Assembly (NCBI GenBank): GCA_039180875.1
Contig: JBCDCY010000006.1
Location: forward strand, 163,808-227,807
Length of the DNA stretch: 64,000 nt
From: JBCDCY01 sp039180875
GTDB taxonomy: Bacteria; Pseudomonadota; Alphaproteobacteria; Rhodobacterales; Rhodobacteraceae
Direction: 5' to 3'
The position numbers and the translations under genes were made by a program. The notes under the pieces were generated by a model. The model searched no databases. It was not told where the DNA came from and was given only the letters and a program-made list of their open reading frames with translations. Below, piece by piece: positions 1 to 10,402 of the stretch. Each line of letters opens with the position of its first letter. The stretch's first letter is position 1.

Positions 1-180
1 CAGGGCGCGAAACGGTTGGCGCCAATCCCGCCTGCCGCGGAAAAGGAGATGGTCGATTTCCTGGGGGTCGGACGGCGAGCCGGTGATCAGCCGCCGCGCC
101 TCCTCCGCCGGATCGCGCTCGGGATAGGGATAGGCTTCGTACTGCGTCGCGACCTCGTCCATCAGGTCCGCTTGCCCCAT
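1..180 (-). CDS. Class I SAM-dependent methyltransferase, N-terminal part (runs off left edge)
   Basis: Sixty codons of a minus-strand gene are visible from an ATG at 180 to the window edge. The start reads MGQADLMDEVATQYEAYPYP, followed by an RDPxxEARRLITGSPS stretch and HLLFRGRRDW near residue 45. This pattern (YEAYPYPxRDPxxE, then GSPS and LFxGRRD) is what I know from the N-termini of a family of bacterial class I SAM-dependent methyltransferases. The SAM-binding glycine motif would lie beyond the edge, so activity cannot be confirmed. The gene diverges from the hydrolase at 222 with about 41 bp between them, which must hold both translation starts and probably a shared promoter region. 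Confidence 0.7.
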   Translation of the reverse strand, partial: MGQADLMDEVATQYEAYPYPERDPAEEARRLITGSPSDPQEIDHLLFRGRRDWRQPFRAL

Positions 181-221
181 CCCCCGGTGCGGCGCAAGAG
201 TGGCCGGCGGGAGGATCGCCC

Positions 222-1082
222 ATGTTCGTGAGCGTCAACGGCGCCCGGCTCTATTTCGATGTGGAGGGCGCGGGCCTGGTGCCCGACGGCCCGGCGATGC
301 GGGAGCGGCCGACGCTCCTCCTCCTGCACGGCGGGCCGGGGGCGGATCACTCGATCCACAAGCCGGTCTTCAGCGCGCTGACCGACGTCGCCCAGGTCGT
401 TTACCTCGACCATCGCGGCAATGGGCGGTCGGAAGGGGACGACCCAGCCGACTGGACACTAGCGCAATGGGGCGACGACGTGCGGGCCTTCTGCGAGGCG
501 CTCGGCATCGAGCGGCCCGTCGTCTGCGGCACCTCCTTCGGCGGCTTCGTCGCCCAGGCCTACGCCACGCGCCACCCGGACCACCCCGGCGCCCTTATCC
601 TCGCCAGCACGGCCGCCCACTTCGACTTCGAGGAGACATTCGCCGCCTTCGAGCGCCTCGGCGGGCCTGAGGTGCGGGCGGCGGCCGAGGGCTACTGGCG
701 CACGCCGTCGAGCGAAAGCCGCGCCCGCTACCGCGAGATCTGCGTGCCCTATTACTGGGCCTCCGCCGACAGCCCGCCCGATTGGCTGGGTCGGGCGAAG
801 ATGCGGGACGACGTCGCCATCCACTTCAACGGTCCGGCGAACGAGCAGGGCCGGATGGATTTTCGCAACGACCTCGCCCGCATCACCTGCCCCGTCCTCG
901 TCCTCTCCGGCACGCTCGACCCGATCACCCCGCCCGTCTTCAGCGACGTTATCGCCGAGCACCTGACGAACGCCCCCATCACCTTCCAACGTTTCGTGGG
1001 TGCGGGCCACGGCATCATGGGCGACGAGACCGAGGCGGGCCTCGCCGCCATTCGCAGTTTCATCCGAGACCTCGACGGCTAG
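222..1082 (+). CDS. Alpha/beta hydrolase, proline iminopeptidase-like
   Basis: A 286-residue alpha/beta hydrolase. It shows an oxyanion-hole HGGPG motif at residues 36-40, a nucleophile elbow GTSFGG with Ser105, an acid Asp233 in SGTLDPITP and a catalytic His263 in GAGHG, in the expected order. HGGPG followed by DHRGNGRS is typical of the S33 proline iminopeptidase/tricorn-interacting factor group, so a peptidase or related amide or ester hydrolase is likely. The substrate cannot be read from sequence. No signal peptide is seen, so it is probably cytoplasmic. The start at 222 follows GGCGGGAGG. A second, unrelated hydrolase follows in the same orientation after about 145 bp. Confidence 0.88.
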   Translation: MFVSVNGARLYFDVEGAGLVPDGPAMRERPTLLLLHGGPGADHSIHKPVFSALTDVAQVVYLDHRGNGRSEGDDPADWTLAQWGDDVRAFCEALGIERPVVCGTSFGGFVAQAYATRHPDHPGALILASTAAHFDFEETFAAFERLGGPEVRAAAEGYWRTPSSESRARYREICVPYYWASADSPPDWLGRAKMRDDVAIHFNGPANEQGRMDFRNDLARITCPVLVLSGTLDPITPPVFSDVIAEHLTNAPITFQRFVGAGHGIMGDETEAGLAAIRSFIRDLDG

Positions 1083-1227
1083 CGTCTCGCTACTGGATGG
1101 CGGCGCGATTGGATACTTAAGTCAATGCGAAGTCCAAATGGTCTTCTTGCTGGCCCAAACATCCCCGCCTGAGGCAATCGTCTCTTTTGGCTCGGCCCCT
1201 GCCCCATCTTCGCCTAGGCTCCCGCTC

Positions 1228-2115
1228 ATGCGCACTGAAACCATCGAGATGAACGGCGCGCCGACGGATGTGCGGCTGGCCGGTGAGAGTGGCGCGGAGA
1301 TGATCCTTCTCCTCCACGGCTTCCCGGAATTCGGTCTGGCCTGGGCCGAGCTGATGCCCCATCTCGCCGACCTTGCCCTCTGCGTCGCGCCGGATCAGCG
1401 GGCCCATGGGCGGAGCTACACGCCGGCCGACGTGCGGGACTATGCCGTCGGGCCCCTGGTCGGCGACGCATTGGCCTTCCTCGACCGCTATGCGGATGGC
1501 CGCCGGGTGACCGTCCTGGGCCACGATTGGGGCGCTGCCGTCGCCTATGCGCTGGCGGCCTTTTATCCGGAGCGTGTCGCCCGACTGGTCATCCTGAACG
1601 GCGTCCACCCGATCCCGTTCCAGCGGGCGTTGGCGGCGGGCGGGCCGCAGACGGCGGCGAGCCAATACATCCCCTGGCTCCGCGCCGAGGGCGTCGAGGA
1701 CGTGCTGGCCGCCGACAACTTCGCCAAGCTCGAAGCGCTTTTCGCCGCCAACATGGACATGTCCTGGCTGACCGGCGCGACCCGCGAGGCCTATCTCGCC
1801 GCCTGGTCCCGACCGGGCGCGCTCACCGGCATGCTCAACTGGTACCGGGCATCCCCCCTCGCCGTGGCCAAGCCGGGCGAGCCACTCGCCGATCCACCGG
1901 TCCTGCCGGCCGAGCGTCTGCGCATCCCGATGCCCCATCTCGTGATCTGGGGCGTGAACGATACCGCCCTCCTGCCCGAAAGCCGCGAGGGTCTCGCCGA
2001 TCTCTGCGACGATCTGCGGATGGTGGAGATCGCCGGCGCCGACCACTGGCTGCACCACCAAAAACCCTCCGAAGTCGCCGGCCACATCCGCCGGTTCATC
2101 GAAGACACCCCCTAG
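1228..2115 (+). CDS. Alpha/beta hydrolase, epoxide hydrolase / dehalogenase type
   Basis: A 295-residue alpha/beta hydrolase starting at ATG 1228. The frame is open back to 1000, but that extension overlaps the preceding hydrolase gene and has no family similarity. HGFPE at residues 30-34 is the oxyanion-hole motif of epoxide hydrolases. The nucleophile lies in GHDWGA (Asp100), so this is an aspartate-nucleophile enzyme. The acid is probably Asp245 (WGVNDTALLP) and the base His273 (GADHW). It is most like soluble epoxide hydrolases, and a fluoroacetate or haloalkane dehalogenase is an alternative. A GC-rich palindrome begins 13 bp after the stop. Confidence 0.87.
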   Translation: MRTETIEMNGAPTDVRLAGESGAEMILLLHGFPEFGLAWAELMPHLADLALCVAPDQRAHGRSYTPADVRDYAVGPLVGDALAFLDRYADGRRVTVLGHDWGAAVAYALAAFYPERVARLVILNGVHPIPFQRALAAGGPQTAASQYIPWLRAEGVEDVLAADNFAKLEALFAANMDMSWLTGATREAYLAAWSRPGALTGMLNWYRASPLAVAKPGEPLADPPVLPAERLRIPMPHLVIWGVNDTALLPESREGLADLCDDLRMVEIAGADHWLHHQKPSEVAGHIRRFIEDTP

Positions 2116-2127
2116 CCGACGCCGCAC

Positions 2128-2192
2128 CGCCCCGGACTTGATCCGGGACCTCCCACCGAGGGGGTGGAGGCCCCGGATCAAGTCCGGGGCGG
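2128..2192. repeat. REP-like palindrome (copy A)
   Basis: Long imperfect inverted repeat directly after the hydrolase stop. The left arm begins CGCCCCGGACTTGATCCGGG and the right arm ends CCCCGGATCAAGTCCGGGGC, joined by a short purine-rich centre. The same design (CGCCCCGG outer arm, CCTC..., GGTCCCGG-type inner arm) recurs at 42943 and 46190. It could fold as a long RNA hairpin and may terminate or protect the upstream transcript; there is no T-tract. Confidence 0.7.
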
Positions 2193-2283
2193 CAACGCGG
2201 GAGACACCCACCGCGCCTTCCTTGCGCCCGCTTTTGCCACTAGTCTCGCGCCAGAGCAGTACCGGATTCGGGGAGAGAGGCGT

Positions 2284-4281
<1,998 letters not shown>

Positions 4282-4434
4282 GACGGCCGTCCGCGGCGGC
4301 CGCGTGCCTCCGGCGCGGATAGTCGCGCCCAAAGCGAGCCCTGGCCCCGTGCTGTCGGACGCACCTCGGGCAAGGTCGCGTTTGCCGGGCGCGGGGGCAT
4401 GGGCCATATGAGCGGGGAGACAAGGGAGCCCGCC

Positions 4435-4920
4435 ATGCTGCAACGTCTTCTGCTGATCGTCGCCCTTGGCATGATGGTGGCGGCCCCGGCGCTGGCCGGG
4501 CGGGTCTACAACCAGTTCCGCCAACCCGGTTTCCGCTTTCCGAGCGAGTTGGGCCTGGGCGGCAACGTGCCATTGGTCACGGCGGGTCCGATCTTCGACG
4601 GGCTATCGGCGGAGGAGTTCGCCTCCCGCGTGCGAGTGCCGGGCGGCTTTCCCCGCACCCGGTTCGTGCCGGCGGAGGATCCCAACGACACACGCGGCGT
4701 CCGGCTGGTCTTCGCCTTCGGCCGTGCCTCCCCCGCCTCGCTCTGCAACGTGCCGCCGGTCGGCGGTGGCGCGAACGGTGTCGTCTCGGTCTCCCACTGC
4801 ATCGGCGAGCTTGAGGTTACCCGCGCGACACTCGCCCGCGGCAGCAACCTCGACCGCGATCTCAGCCAACTGATGCATCAGCTCTTCTCGCTGCGCGACC
4901 GGCGCCGCAATCGCCTCTGA
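4435..4920 (+). CDS. Exported protein of a five-member tandem family (paralogue 1)
   Basis: 161 residues with a Sec signal peptide (hydrophobic about 4-20, AxA-type cleavage at ALA|G). The mature part begins GRVYNQF. Shared family features follow: LGGxVPLVTAGPIFDGLSAEEF, RFVPAE, LVFAFG, a first Cys in SLCN, a Gly-rich segment, a second Cys in SHCIGE, and a terminal helix-like block TRATLARGSNLDRDL. The two cysteines are conserved in all five paralogues and probably form a disulfide in the periplasm or outside the cell. I do not recognise a named family. ATG 4435 is preceded by AAGGGAG. It lies 153 bp after parE, codirectional. Confidence 0.8.
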   Translation: MLQRLLLIVALGMMVAAPALAGRVYNQFRQPGFRFPSELGLGGNVPLVTAGPIFDGLSAEEFASRVRVPGGFPRTRFVPAEDPNDTRGVRLVFAFGRASPASLCNVPPVGGGANGVVSVSHCIGELEVTRATLARGSNLDRDLSQLMHQLFSLRDRRRNRL

Positions 4921-5020
4921 AGCTTCCGGAAACACACGACTTCACGTTTGCGCGCGCAGGCCTTCCTGCGGGGCGGAAGAGAGACAGCTTGGTTAAGACG
5001 TAAGTCGGCGGAGGGATCGA

Positions 5021-5500
5021 ATGCTGCGTGCGAGCGTTTTCTTGGTGGCGATTATCGCGATGGCGGTACCGGCCTCATCCGGGACGGTCTTCAACCAGTT
5101 TCAGGACGCAAGTCTGCGCACCACTGGACGGGCGCCCCTCGGCGGCTCGGTGCCGCTGGTGACTGCCGGGCCGATTTTCGACGGGATGAGCGCCGGGGAG
5201 CTCGGCGCGATGCTCGCGCTCCCCGGCAGCTTTCAGGAGACCCGCTTTGTTCCGGCGGAGCAGATGAACCGGATCGACGGCATACGCGTGGTGCTCGCCT
5301 TCGGCCAATCCTCACCGTCCGGTCTTTGCGATGACGCGCCGTCGGGCGGGGGTGCCAACGGCGTCGTCTCGGCCGCGTTTTGCCTCGGAGGCCGCGAGCT
5401 CTCCCGCGCGACGCTGAGGCGGGGCCGCAATCTGGAGCGTGATATGCGTCAACTGATGGACGTGCTCTTCCGTCCGCGCGGCGGGAACCCCCGGCTATGA
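5021..5500 (+). CDS. Exported protein of a five-member tandem family (paralogue 2)
   Basis: 159 residues with a signal peptide (hydrophobic about 4-18, cleavage near ASS|G) and mature start GTVFNQFQ. It is closest to paralogue 1: both have the PLVTAGPIFDG core, RFVPAE, and the paired cysteines separated by a GGGANGVVS stretch (GLCDD and AFCLGG here). The C-terminal block is SRATLRRGRNLERDMRQLM. Its stop overlaps the ATG of the next paralogue (ATGA at 5497-5500), so the two are translationally coupled. A short GGAGGGA site precedes the start. Function is unknown. Confidence 0.8.
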   Translation: MLRASVFLVAIIAMAVPASSGTVFNQFQDASLRTTGRAPLGGSVPLVTAGPIFDGMSAGELGAMLALPGSFQETRFVPAEQMNRIDGIRVVLAFGQSSPSGLCDDAPSGGGANGVVSAAFCLGGRELSRATLRRGRNLERDMRQLMDVLFRPRGGNPRL

Positions 5501-5991
5501 GCATGCGCGCCTTCACCCGCGCGGCCACCGTCCTCGCCACCGCGCTGCTTTTCGTCGCCACCCCGACTGCGGCCGGGGTGATCTTCAACGCCAATCCGCG
5601 CGGCAGCGCAGGGGCCCTCCGCACCGTTCCGGCCGGCGCCGATTTTCCCGTGGTGCTGGTCGGCCCGATCTTCGACGGCATGAGTGCCGATGCCTTCGCC
5701 GCCATGCTTGAGGCGCGCGGCCGCTTCGGCTCCTCCGCCTTCGTCCCGGCGCCGCCCGAGACCAGCGGCACCCGCATCGTCTTCGCTTTCGGCCGCTCCT
5801 CCCCGAGCGGCCTCTGCGACACCACCTCCCCCCTCGGGGGCGGCGTGGCCAACACCGTCTCGGCCAGTGTCTGCACCGGCAATCAGCAATTGTCCCGCGC
5901 CACCATGCGTCGCGGCCGGAACCTGGATCGAGACCTGAGCGACCTGCTGCACATTCTGCTGACCAAAAGGAGCAGCGGATCCGCGCTCTAG
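5497..5991 (+). CDS. Exported protein of a five-member tandem family (paralogue 3)
   Basis: 164 residues with a longer signal peptide (about 1-26, cleavage near TAA|G) and mature start GVIFNANP. It has the PVVLVGPIFDGMSADAFAAML core, AFVP, IVFAFG, cysteines in GLCDTT and SVCTGN, and the terminal SRATMRRGRNLDRDL block. The spacer between the cysteines is slightly longer than in the other copies (SPLGGGVANTVSA). It starts inside the stop of paralogue 2 and ends 28 bp before paralogue 4, so paralogues 2, 3 and 4 are very probably one transcript. Function is unknown. Confidence 0.8.
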   Translation: MSMRAFTRAATVLATALLFVATPTAAGVIFNANPRGSAGALRTVPAGADFPVVLVGPIFDGMSADAFAAMLEARGRFGSSAFVPAPPETSGTRIVFAFGRSSPSGLCDTTSPLGGGVANTVSASVCTGNQQLSRATMRRGRNLDRDLSDLLHILLTKRSSGSAL

Positions 5992-6019
5992 CCGCAAGAA
6001 GCCCCAAGGGAGAATAATC

Positions 6020-6493
6020 ATGAAGAAAGCACTTTTCGCCGCGTTCGCTGCCGTGGTGCTCACGGCGACGCCCGCCCTCTCGGGCTTCCTCTACAACACC
6101 CGGGTGGATGAGACGTTTCGTGTCGGCAAGAGCCAGCCTTTGGGCGGCGTCATTCCCGTGGTTTTGGTTGGCCAGATCCCGAACGGTCTGACGGCCGAAC
6201 AGTTCACCGCGATGCTGCGCGCGCCCGGATACGCCCCGCGCACCGGCTTCGTGCCGAGCGACGGTCCGGTCGGCGGCACCCGGATCGTCTTCGCCTTCGG
6301 CAGCAGCAACGTCACCTCGCTCTGCCGTGGCCCATCGGCCGGCGGCTCGAGAGAGCTTTCGGCCGCGTTCTGCGTGGGCTCGACCGCCGTGTCCACGGCG
6401 ACCCTCCGCCCCGGTGGCAACATGCAGCGGGACCTTAACCAGGTGATGCGGGCGCTGATCTTCCGGCCCGAGGCCGGCGGCAGCGCCGACTGA
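6020..6493 (+). CDS. Exported protein of a five-member tandem family (paralogue 4)
   Basis: 157 residues with a signal peptide MKKALFAAFAAVVLTATPAL and cleavage near ALS|G. It belongs with paralogue 5 in a second subgroup: PLGGVIPVVLVGQIPNGLTAEQFTAM replaces the PIFDG core of copies 1-3, and PGYAPRTGFVP follows. The two cysteines are kept (SLCRG, AFCVGS), as are FAFG and the terminal STATLRPGGNMQRDL block. AAGGGAG precedes ATG 6020. Function is unknown; the exported, disulfide-like design is inferred from sequence alone. Confidence 0.8.
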   Translation: MKKALFAAFAAVVLTATPALSGFLYNTRVDETFRVGKSQPLGGVIPVVLVGQIPNGLTAEQFTAMLRAPGYAPRTGFVPSDGPVGGTRIVFAFGSSNVTSLCRGPSAGGSRELSAAFCVGSTAVSTATLRPGGNMQRDLNQVMRALIFRPEAGGSAD

Positions 6494-6580
6494 GGCCTGG
6501 ACGGCGCCGGCGACTGCCCTACCTCTCTGCGCGTGGGAAATTTTCCCATGCGCAGATTTAGATGGAAGGAGCAGATTACC

Positions 6581-7072
6581 ATGAGGACGCAGCGCAGCCT
6601 CGCGACGCTCGCCCTGGCGCTTATCCTGAGCGGGGCGCCCGCGATCGCCAGTGCCGGATCGGTCTACAACGTCTACGTGAACCAGGGCTTTCGCGGCGTC
6701 GGACTCATGCCGCTGGGCGGGGTGATCCCCGTCGTGCTCGCCGGCACCATCCCCGAGGGATTGGAGCCTGCGCAGTTCACCGACATGCTGCGCTCTCCCG
6801 GCTACGCCCCGCCGACGCGCTTCGTGCCGTCGGGCACCGGATACGACAACGGCACACGGATGGTATTTTCGTTCGGCAACGCCTCGCCCCGAGGCTTGTG
6901 CGACGAGCCGCGAAGCGGTGGCGCGAGCGACGTGATCTCGGTGGCGTTCTGCACCGGCGACACGACGATCTCTCTCGCCACGCTTCGGCGCGGGTCGAAC
7001 CTGCAAGGCGACCTCAACCAGGTGATGCGGGAGATCATCAGCCGCCCGCGCGCTCTCGGTGGCCTGATCTAG
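6581..7072 (+). CDS. Exported protein of a five-member tandem family (paralogue 5)
   Basis: 163 residues from ATG 6581, chosen because GGAAGGA lies upstream and a signal peptide (about 1-25, cleavage near ASA|G) begins there. An in-frame start at 6533 would add 16 residues without a signal. The core PLGGVIPVVLAGTIPEGLEP and PGYAPPTRFVP pair it with paralogue 4. The conserved cysteines are in GLCDEP and AFCTGD, and the tail is SLATLRRGSNLQGDLNQVM. It is the last gene of the array and is followed at once by a strong hairpin. Function is unknown. Confidence 0.8.
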   Translation: MRTQRSLATLALALILSGAPAIASAGSVYNVYVNQGFRGVGLMPLGGVIPVVLAGTIPEGLEPAQFTDMLRSPGYAPPTRFVPSGTGYDNGTRMVFSFGNASPRGLCDEPRSGGASDVISVAFCTGDTTISLATLRRGSNLQGDLNQVMREIISRPRALGGLI

Positions 7073-7075
7073 GAC

Positions 7076-7112
7076 GGATGTCGATCTGACTGAAGCAGTC
7101 AGGTCGACATCC
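7076..7112. terminator. Strong hairpin after the five-gene array
   Basis: A 17-bp stem (GGATGTCGATCTGACTG with CAGTCAGGTCGACATCC, one G-T wobble) closed by a 3-nt AAG loop, starting 4 bp after the stop of paralogue 5. There is no T-tract, so it may be a 3' processing or stability hairpin rather than a classical intrinsic terminator. Confidence 0.55.
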
Positions 7113-7138
7113 AAGACAGGCAAGCCGTTCCCGTCGTT

Positions 7139-7182
7139 GCGCTTTCCGTTCGGAGTGGTGATCCAGTCTGAACGGAAAGCGC
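7139..7182 (-). terminator. Hairpin after the uup-like gene
   Basis: Perfect 13-bp inverted repeat GCGCTTTCCGTTC / GAACGGAAAGCGC with an 18-nt loop, adjoining the stop of the minus-strand ABC-F gene at 7184. Its position suggests transcript termination or 3' end protection; no T-tract is present. Confidence 0.5.
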
Positions 7183-7183
7183 T

Positions 7184-9019
7184 CTAAGCGCTGCCTGAGG
7201 CGGCTTCGGCGGCCTCTCGGCGGAGCTCCAGCGCCATCCATTCCTCTTCGGCGGCGTGCAGGGCATCCTGGCGCGCCGTCAGTATTTTCGTCGCCTTCTC
7301 GAAGCGTTCCGGGTCGCGACGGTAGAGGTCGGGGTCGGCGAGCAGCGCTTCGACCTTGCGGATGTCGCCGCCGAGGCGCTCGATCTCCTCAGGCAGCGCG
7401 GCAAGGCGGGCAACGTCGGGGGACGAGAGGCGTTTCACCTTAGGTTGAGGCCTCTCCGGCCGCTGAGCGGGGCGCCGGGGCGTCCGCTTCGGTGGCGCGA
7501 CTTCCGCAACCGGCCCGCGCTGGGCCTGATAGTCGCTCCAGCCGCCGGCATAGACCGTGGCGCGGCCGTCACCCTCCATCGCGACGGTGGTGGTCGCCAC
7601 GCGGTCGAGGAAATCGCGGTCGTGGCTGACGATCAGCGCGGTGCCGTCATAGCTGTCGAGCACCCCTTGCAGCAGGTCCAGGGTCTCCACATCGAAGTCG
7701 TTGGTCGGCTCGTCCAGCACCAGCACGTTGGCCGGCTTGGCCATCAGACGTGCCAGCAGCAGCCGGGCCCGCTCGCCGCCGGAGAGGGCACGGACCGGCC
7801 CCCGGACCTGGCGCTCGTCGAACAGGAAGTCCTTCAGGTAACCCACCACATGGCGCGGCGTGCCCCGCACCAGGATCTGGTCGTTGCCCTGGCCGGAGCG
7901 GAGCGTCGGGTCCTCGACCAACGCCTGGTGCAGCGTCGCCTCCGGGTCGAGGGCGGCGCGGGCCTGATCGAAGACCGCGAGCTCTAGGTTGGTGCCGTGG
8001 CGCACATGGCCGCTGTCGGGCAGCTCCCGCCCGATCAGCAGATTGAGAAGCGTGGTCTTGCCCACGCCGTTCGGCCCGACGAAGGCCACCCGCTCCCCCC
8101 GGGCGATGCGGAGGGAGAAGTCGGCGACGATCTCGCGGTCGCCGAACCGCTTACTCACCGCCTCCGCCTCGATGACCCGCTGGCCGGAGCGGGGGGCGGT
8201 GTCGAGCGCCAACTGCGCCACGCCCGGCTGGCGAAGCGCCTCGGCCCGCTCGGCGCGCAACTGCTGCAAGCGGCGGAGGCGGCCCTGGTTGCGTTTGCGC
8301 CGGGCGCTGATGCCTTCAACAGCCCAGCGCCCCTCCGCCGCGATCTGGCGGTCGCGCTTGTGGGCGGCCGTCGCCTCCTCCTGATAGACCCGGTCGCGCC
8401 AATCCTCAAAGGCGGCAAAGCCTTCGGGAAGCCGGCGCAGCACGCCCCGGTCGATCCAGTAGGTGACCTTGGTGAGCGCCCGCAGGAACGCCCGGTCATG
8501 AGAGATCACCAGGACGGCCGCTTTGGTCCTCGTCAGATGCGCCTCGAGCCAGGTGATCGCCGTAATGTCGAGGTGGTTGGTCGGCTCATCGAGCAGCAGC
8601 AGATCGGCCTCCGCCGCGAGCAGGCGGGCCAGCGCCGCCCGACGACGCTCCCCGCCCGAGGCCGTCTCGGTCGCGATGCCGGGATCGAGGCCCAGGCCGT
8701 CGAGGATGCGGAGCGCGCGATGCTCCTCCCCCGCCGCCAGGTCCGCTGCCGCGACATCGCCGAGGGTGGCGAAGGCGGAGAGCTCCGGATCCTGCTCGAG
8801 ATAGGCGACGCTCGCATCGGCGCGCAGGCTGCGGCTGCCGCCGTCGGGCTCCACTGCGCCCTGCATCAGGCGAAGCAGCGTCGACTTCCCCGCCCCGTTG
8901 CGGCCGACCAAACAGGCCCGCTCCCCCGGCTGGATCTGGCAATCAACGGCGGAAAACAGCGGCCGGCCGCCATGGGTCAGCATCACGTCGGTGAGGGAGA
9001 GGAGCGGGGCGGTCGCCAT
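7184..9019 (-). CDS. uup: ABC-F family ATPase, Uup type
   Basis: A 611-residue soluble protein with two ABC cassettes and no membrane segments. Cassette 1 has Walker A GRNGAGKST (39-47), signature SGGERRR (121-127) and Walker B LLLLDEPTNHLD (140-151). Cassette 2 has Walker A GPNGVGKTT (315-323), a second SGGERAR and VLVLDEPTNDFD. A charged linker rich in Arg and Gln lies between them (about 205-265), and the C-terminal 60-70 residues form a coiled-coil-like tail, as in Uup. ABC-F proteins act on ribosomes, and Uup is also tied to replication and recombination phenotypes. ATG 9019 diverges from the aminotransferase gene at 9126. Confidence 0.9.
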   Translation of the reverse strand: MATAPLLSLTDVMLTHGGRPLFSAVDCQIQPGERACLVGRNGAGKSTLLRLMQGAVEPDGGSRSLRADASVAYLEQDPELSAFATLGDVAAADLAAGEEHRALRILDGLGLDPGIATETASGGERRRAALARLLAAEADLLLLDEPTNHLDITAITWLEAHLTRTKAAVLVISHDRAFLRALTKVTYWIDRGVLRRLPEGFAAFEDWRDRVYQEEATAAHKRDRQIAAEGRWAVEGISARRKRNQGRLRRLQQLRAERAEALRQPGVAQLALDTAPRSGQRVIEAEAVSKRFGDREIVADFSLRIARGERVAFVGPNGVGKTTLLNLLIGRELPDSGHVRHGTNLELAVFDQARAALDPEATLHQALVEDPTLRSGQGNDQILVRGTPRHVVGYLKDFLFDERQVRGPVRALSGGERARLLLARLMAKPANVLVLDEPTNDFDVETLDLLQGVLDSYDGTALIVSHDRDFLDRVATTTVAMEGDGRATVYAGGWSDYQAQRGPVAEVAPPKRTPRRPAQRPERPQPKVKRLSSPDVARLAALPEEIERLGGDIRKVEALLADPDLYRRDPERFEKATKILTARQDALHAAEEEWMALELRREAAEAASGSA

Positions 9020-9125
9020 GGCGCGGACCTAAACGCGGCCCCAGCGACGCCGTCAAGGCGCTCACCCCTTGCGCCGGGCGCTCGCCCCGTTACCGTCGAG
9101 GCGAGAGGCCGAAGGACCTGCCGCG

Positions 9126-10337
9126 ATGGACAAGCCGACCCGAGCCGTGCCGATGGCCGACGCCACCTTCGCGCCCCCGGTAATGGAGGCACGCCGCTGG
9201 GTCGAGGCCGCCCGGTTCCCGGCCAACCGACCGCTTCTGAACCTCAGCCAGGCCGCCCCGATCGACCCGCCGCCCGAGAGCCTCCGCCAAGTGATGGCCG
9301 AGGCGATCGTCCGCGACAGCAGCGCCCACATCTACGGTCCCGTCCTCGGCCTGCCGGCGCTGCGGGAGGAGATCGCGGCGCAGTGGTCCGCGGCCTATGG
9401 CGGAGAGATCGCGCCGGCCGATGTCGGCGTCACCGCGGGGTGCAACCAGGCTTTCTGCGCCGCCATCACCGCCGTTGCCGCCCGGGGCGAGGCGGTGATG
9501 CTGCCGACGCCCTGGTACTTCAATCACAAAATGTGGCTCGACATGCTGGGGATCGAGGCGGTGCTGCTGCCCTGCGGCCCCGATATGCTGCCGAGCGCCG
9601 AAGCAGCCGCCACTCTTTTCACCCGTCCAGGCAGCCCACGCATCGCTGCCATCGTCCTCGTCACCCCCAACAACCCCACCGGGGCGGAGTACCCGGCGGA
9701 GCTGATGACCGCCTTCGCCAAGCTGGCGCGGAGCCAGGGCGCGGCGCTGATCGTCGATGAGACCTACCGCGATTTTCATAGCCAGGTCGGACCGCCCCAC
9801 GACCTGTTCGCGTCGCCTGATTGGCGCGAGACGCTGGTGCACCTCTACTCCTTCTCCAAGGTGTTTCGCCTGACCGGCCACCGGGTCGGCGCCATGATCG
9901 CCGCACCCTCGCGCCTGGCGATGGCGGAGAAGTTCCTCGACACCGTGGCGATCTGCCCGCCGCAGATCGGCCAGATCGCAGCACTTGCCGGGCTCCGCAC
10001 CCTCGCCGACTGGGTGGCGGCAGAGCGGCGGGAGATCCTGGATCGCCGCGCGGCGGTGACAGAGGGGATGGCCATCCTACCCGCCTGGCGCCTGCTCGGC
10101 TGCGGCGCCTATTTCGCCTTCCTCGCCCATCCGTTCGACGACCTGCCCTCCGACACGCTGGCCCGGCGGCTGGTCGAGGAGACCTCGATCCTCACGCTCC
10201 CCGGCACGATGTTCGGCCCGCGGATTGAGGAGGGTGGCGACGGCACGGCCGAGCGCACGCTGCGCGTCGCCTTCGCCAATGCCGACCGGGCCGGGATCGG
10301 TGAGATGGTCGAGCGCCTGGCCGGCTTTGCGGCATGA
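9126..10337 (+). CDS. Pyridoxal-phosphate aminotransferase, class I/II
   Basis: A 403-residue fold-type I PLP enzyme. It shows the substrate-loop YGPVLGLPALREEIA region near 70-84, TAGCNQAF near 103-110, PNNPTG at 181-186, the aspartate-tyrosine pair VDETYRDF near 210-217, and the Schiff-base lysine in YSFSKVFRLTGHRVG (Lys245). The C-terminal RVAFAN contains the carboxylate-binding arginine. The family is clear, but the amino donor and acceptor are not. It is probably cytoplasmic. ATG 9126 lies close after an AGGACCTGCCGCG segment; the open frame to 9069 adds low-similarity residues. Confidence 0.9.
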   Translation: MDKPTRAVPMADATFAPPVMEARRWVEAARFPANRPLLNLSQAAPIDPPPESLRQVMAEAIVRDSSAHIYGPVLGLPALREEIAAQWSAAYGGEIAPADVGVTAGCNQAFCAAITAVAARGEAVMLPTPWYFNHKMWLDMLGIEAVLLPCGPDMLPSAEAAATLFTRPGSPRIAAIVLVTPNNPTGAEYPAELMTAFAKLARSQGAALIVDETYRDFHSQVGPPHDLFASPDWRETLVHLYSFSKVFRLTGHRVGAMIAAPSRLAMAEKFLDTVAICPPQIGQIAALAGLRTLADWVAAERREILDRRAAVTEGMAILPAWRLLGCGAYFAFLAHPFDDLPSDTLARRLVEETSILTLPGTMFGPRIEEGGDGTAERTLRVAFANADRAGIGEMVERLAGFAA

Positions 10338-10402
10338 GCGCCCTTGCCCTCCCAAAGCGCTCTGCCTAGAACGGCGCGTCCCCTGGCAGTTGGACAGATG
10401 CC

